This document shows, in pieces, positions 14,565 to 16,459 of a DNA stretch of 16,459 nucleotides (positions are counted from its first letter, which is position 1; the number at the start of each line of letters is the position of its first letter). Below the pieces are notes generated by a model. The model had not been told where the DNA came from, ran no database searches, and was given only the letters and a program-made list of their open reading frames with translations. Location: contig JANXOQ010000498.1 in the NCBI GenBank assembly GCA_025357775.1, positions 1 to 16,459 of the forward strand, read 5' to 3'. Source of the stretch: Ferruginibacter sp. (GTDB lineage Bacteria > Bacteroidota > Bacteroidia > Chitinophagales > Chitinophagaceae). A program made the translations under genes and the position numbers.

Positions 14565-15050
14565 TTAAAAATTATTTCTTTGCAATAATACCGTAGCATT
14601 GGCAAATAATCCTTCTTCTCTGCCTGCAAAACCCATCGTTTCGGTAGTAGTCGCTTTTATAGAAACATCTGAGATTTCTATTTCTAATATATTAGCAATC
14701 ACTTCTTGCATTGCAGGTGCATAAGGCATTACTTTTGGTTTTTCAAGGCATATTGTACTATCAATATTTATAATTTTGTAACCATTTGTTTTTATTAATG
14801 AGTAAGTTTCTGATAGTAAAATTTTACTATCAATATTTTTAAAACTATCGTCACTATCTGGAAAATGTTTACCTATATCACCTAAGCACAATGCACCAAG
14901 CATCGCATCGCATATAGCATGTAACAATACATCCGCATCACTGTGCCCTAGTGCACCCTTGTAATGAGGTATTTTTACTCCACCTATCCATAAACCTCTG
15001 CCTTCTACCATTTGGTGAAAATCTATACCAGTTCCTATTCTAAAAGACAT
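14565..15050 (-). CDS. ispF: 2-C-methyl-D-erythritol 2,4-cyclodiphosphate synthase
   Basis: A 161-residue enzyme of the MEP pathway, turning CDP-methylerythritol phosphate into the cyclodiphosphate with loss of CMP; it works as a cytosolic homotrimer. The zinc ligands are in place: D10 and H12 (GTGIDFHQM) and H44 (SDADVLLHAI). The C-terminal signature KATTTETMGFAGREEGL is intact, as is LGDIGKHFPDSD. It shows that this organism makes isoprenoid precursors by the MEP route; no other pathway gene is in the window. It is first of the ispF-dut-DUF4292 cluster, directly after the porV terminator, with a near-consensus -7 element 14 bases before the ATG. Confidence 0.97.
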   Translation of the reverse strand: MSFRIGTGIDFHQMVEGRGLWIGGVKIPHYKGALGHSDADVLLHAICDAMLGALCLGDIGKHFPDSDDSFKNIDSKILLSETYSLIKTNGYKIINIDSTICLEKPKVMPYAPAMQEVIANILEIEISDVSIKATTTETMGFAGREEGLFANATVLLQRNNF

Positions 15051-15064
15051 ATTTTATTTTTAGG

Positions 15065-15072
15065 CAAAGATG
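15065..15072 (-). promoter_or_regulatory. Possible -7 element of the ispF cluster
   Basis: On the minus strand CATCTTTG matches TAnnTTTG at 7 of 8 positions, 14 bases upstream of the ispF ATG, giving a leader of about 8 bases. No TTG is present at the -33 distance; that place is taken by the T-run of the porV terminator. Confidence 0.4.
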
Positions 15073-15087
15073 CAGAAATCATTTTGT

Positions 15088-15124
15088 AAAAAAAAAGCGT
15101 TCCGTATTGAGGAACGCTTTTTTT
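15088..15124 (-). terminator. Rho-independent terminator of porV
   Basis: GCGTTCC (15097-15103) and GGAACGC (15111-15117) form a perfect G+C-rich stem, lengthened by flanking A (15088-15096) and T (15118-15124) runs, around a 7-base loop. It starts 17 bases past the porV stop and gives a nine-T run on the minus strand. It separates porV from the ispF cluster on the same strand. Confidence 0.92.
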
Positions 15125-15141
15125 CAAAATATTTAGTTAAA

Positions 15142-16284
15142 TTATTTTTTATCAATATCAAAAGCTAAACTGAAACGCAATGTATTTGATAATGGATTAC
15201 GAGTAACACCGCTACCAGAAGGGAAAATGTAAGCAAGGTTGATACCAATTGAACTATATTTAAGACCAGCTCCTACAGTAGCATAATTGCGATCTCCCTT
15301 CAACTTGTTTTCCATAAAATAACCAGCACGGAAGGCAAATTGATCTTTGTACCAGTATTCACCTCCAATTGCTACTGAAAATTCTTTCAATTTTTCAGCA
15401 CCACCACCTGGTGCACTTGTCAAACCTTTTACCCAGCTACTTACTACACCTGTAGAACGGTATTGTGCAGCAGCTACAGCACCTGTATCTGGTGTTGGCA
15501 CTAATAATTTATTTATATCTAGTGCAAATGATAATTTACTATCTGCATCAAATACCTTAGTGTATGCAGCACCTAAACCTAGGTTTGCAGGTATAAAATC
15601 AGCTTGGGTATTATCATCGGTATAAGAAATTTTTCCACCAAGGTTACTTAAAGTAGCACCATAGTTTAAACCTTCACCATTTTCTTTTGCACCATTGTGA
15701 AAGAAATGAATATCACCAGCAACTGTACTTCCAGTTTTGTAAGTAACTCCATTAAAAGGACCAGTAGCTAGATTAGAACTAATATAACGTAAACCAATAC
15801 CTAAACCATTTTTAGCACCTAGTTTTCTAGAGTAACCTGCATCTAAAGCAAACTCACGAGGGCGGTTGCTACCTATAGAGTTACCATTTGCATCAGTAAA
15901 CTGTATATCACCAAGACTAAAATATCTTAGCCCTAGAGATAGTGCTTGCACATCATCTAGTTTATAATATCCAGCTAAAGAAGCTATGTATACGTCTTTC
16001 AAATTTAAATCACTTAACCATGGGGTATAACTTAAACCCACAGAACCTTGCTTTGTTGCGAAAGGTGTTTTACCTAAATTCCAGTAGTTTGAGTATGCAT
16101 CAGCACTTGTAGCAATGCCAGTTTCACCCATAGCAGTTGCACGAGCATCAGGAGATATACGTAACATTGGAACAGCCGTTGTTACTACATTTATTCTATC
16201 CCCTATATTTTGTGCTTTTGCAGTAGTTATTGTACCGCCTATAATCATCATTATGGCAGCTAGTTTTAAAGTTGCTTGTTTCAT
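15142..16284 (-). CDS. porV: Type IX secretion system outer-membrane protein PorV (LptO)
   Basis: A 380-residue barrel protein with signal peptide (cut near residue 24, AKA|QN). The mature N-terminus NVVTTAVPMLRISPDARATAMGETGIATSADAYSNYWNLGKTPFA is the PorV signature, read in two parts around PDARA and GETGIA. Strand repeats follow throughout, ending LRFSLAFDIDKK. PorV belongs to the FadL-like barrels; in the type IX system it accepts cargo from the translocon and passes it to PorU, which removes the C-terminal sorting signal. porU is often directly upstream in this phylum, but the window ends 175 bases past the porV start and a promoter lies in that space. No type IX cargo with a C-terminal sorting domain is evident in this window. 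It has its own terminator. Confidence 0.93.
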   Translation of the reverse strand: MKQATLKLAAIMMIIGGTITTAKAQNIGDRINVVTTAVPMLRISPDARATAMGETGIATSADAYSNYWNLGKTPFATKQGSVGLSYTPWLSDLNLKDVYIASLAGYYKLDDVQALSLGLRYFSLGDIQFTDANGNSIGSNRPREFALDAGYSRKLGAKNGLGIGLRYISSNLATGPFNGVTYKTGSTVAGDIHFFHNGAKENGEGLNYGATLSNLGGKISYTDDNTQADFIPANLGLGAAYTKVFDADSKLSFALDINKLLVPTPDTGAVAAAQYRSTGVVSSWVKGLTSAPGGGAEKLKEFSVAIGGEYWYKDQFAFRAGYFMENKLKGDRNYATVGAGLKYSSIGINLAYIFPSGSGVTRNPLSNTLRFSLAFDIDKK

Positions 16285-16304
16285 GCGTTTTTATTGTCTT
16301 GGTT

Positions 16305-16318
16305 AGGTAGACTTACCT
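16305..16318 (-). promoter_or_regulatory. Hairpin in the porV leader
   Basis: AGGTA (16305-16309) and TACCT (16314-16318) pair around GACT, 21 bases before the porV ATG and within the transcribed leader predicted from the promoter at 16419-16451. It is the only G+C-richer spot in that AT-rich leader and could affect translation or mRNA stability. Confidence 0.4.
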
Positions 16319-16418
16319 CTATAAGCGTTTAATTTTTGTTATGAATATAAAAATCTAGTTTATTGAATACTTTAGTTCTAAATATAATTATTTGTTAAAA
16401 TTACTATAATTTATAATT

Positions 16419-16451
16419 CAAATATATATTATAATTTTTTTCTAAAACAAA
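16419..16451 (-). promoter_or_regulatory. Promoter of porV
   Basis: Minus strand: TTTG (complement of 16448-16451), 21 bases, then TATATTTG (complement of 16419-16426). Both elements and spacing fit the Bacteroidota consensus TTTG-N19-21-TAnnTTTG fully. The start would be near 16412, giving a leader of about 125 bases, long for this window. Confidence 0.65.
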
Positions 16452-16459
16452 TTTTTTCA

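Noticed and set aside
1..16459. Defence system, prophage, insertion sequence or CRISPR array
   Set aside because: All well-supported genes are housekeeping or envelope functions; no repeat array, integrase, transposase or effector-type gene is visible.

Overview
The window is AT-rich chromosomal DNA from a member of the Bacteroidota, most like Chitinophagaceae or a related lineage. This rests on several signs. There is a PorV outer-membrane component of the type IX secretion system. Several gene families are typical of this phylum (PorT-like barrel, DUF6702, DUF4292, Bacteroidota-type S9 dipeptidyl peptidase). Starts lack Shine-Dalgarno sites, and promoter-like sites match the Bacteroidota pattern TTG-N17-23-TAnnTTTG. 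I see no rRNA, tRNA, CRISPR array, integrase, transposase or phage gene. Most of the window is housekeeping and cell-envelope DNA.

Layout. On the left, a secreted beta-barrel protein (15-656) and a PolB-like 3'-5' exonuclease (800-1537) read rightward. They converge on a large M1 metallopeptidase (1765-4143, minus). A HupE/UreJ-like membrane protein (4600-5175, minus) diverges from a DUF6702 protein (5351-5860, plus). The DUF6702 gene ends tail-to-tail with a TRIC/UPF0126 channel gene (5857-6459, minus), and the two stop codons share one TTAA. An enoyl-CoA hydratase (6588-7385, plus) converges on an NlpC/P60 lipoprotein (7490-8050, minus). Behind that lies a DPP IV-type peptidase (8179-10341, minus). 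An S4 RNA-binding protein (10841-11224, plus) stands alone between two long gene-free stretches. On the right everything reads leftward: porV with its own promoter and terminator, then the tight ispF-dut-DUF4292 cluster, then an EnvC-type murein hydrolase activator.

How the genes fit together. Most are envelope genes: porV (protein export), EnvC and NlpC/P60 (peptidoglycan turnover), two secreted peptidases (M1 and DPP IV, periplasmic peptide breakdown), a barrel protein and a lipoprotein. ispF (isoprenoid precursors), dut (dUTP removal), the exonuclease, the S4 protein and the crotonase are cytosolic housekeeping.

No clear new multi-gene system stands out. The best leads are these: the HupE-like/DUF6702 pair next to an M1 peptidase, a possible envelope metal-handling unit; two Met-less, protein-like open stretches in otherwise empty intergenic DNA (1605-1682 and 11289-11429, both minus), which look like relics of lost genes or of a dispersed repeat; a structured segment at 4453-4545; two murein enzymes with altered catalytic residues; and a good promoter plus long hairpin leader in front of porV. 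No database search was possible, so family calls rest on motifs and recognition.
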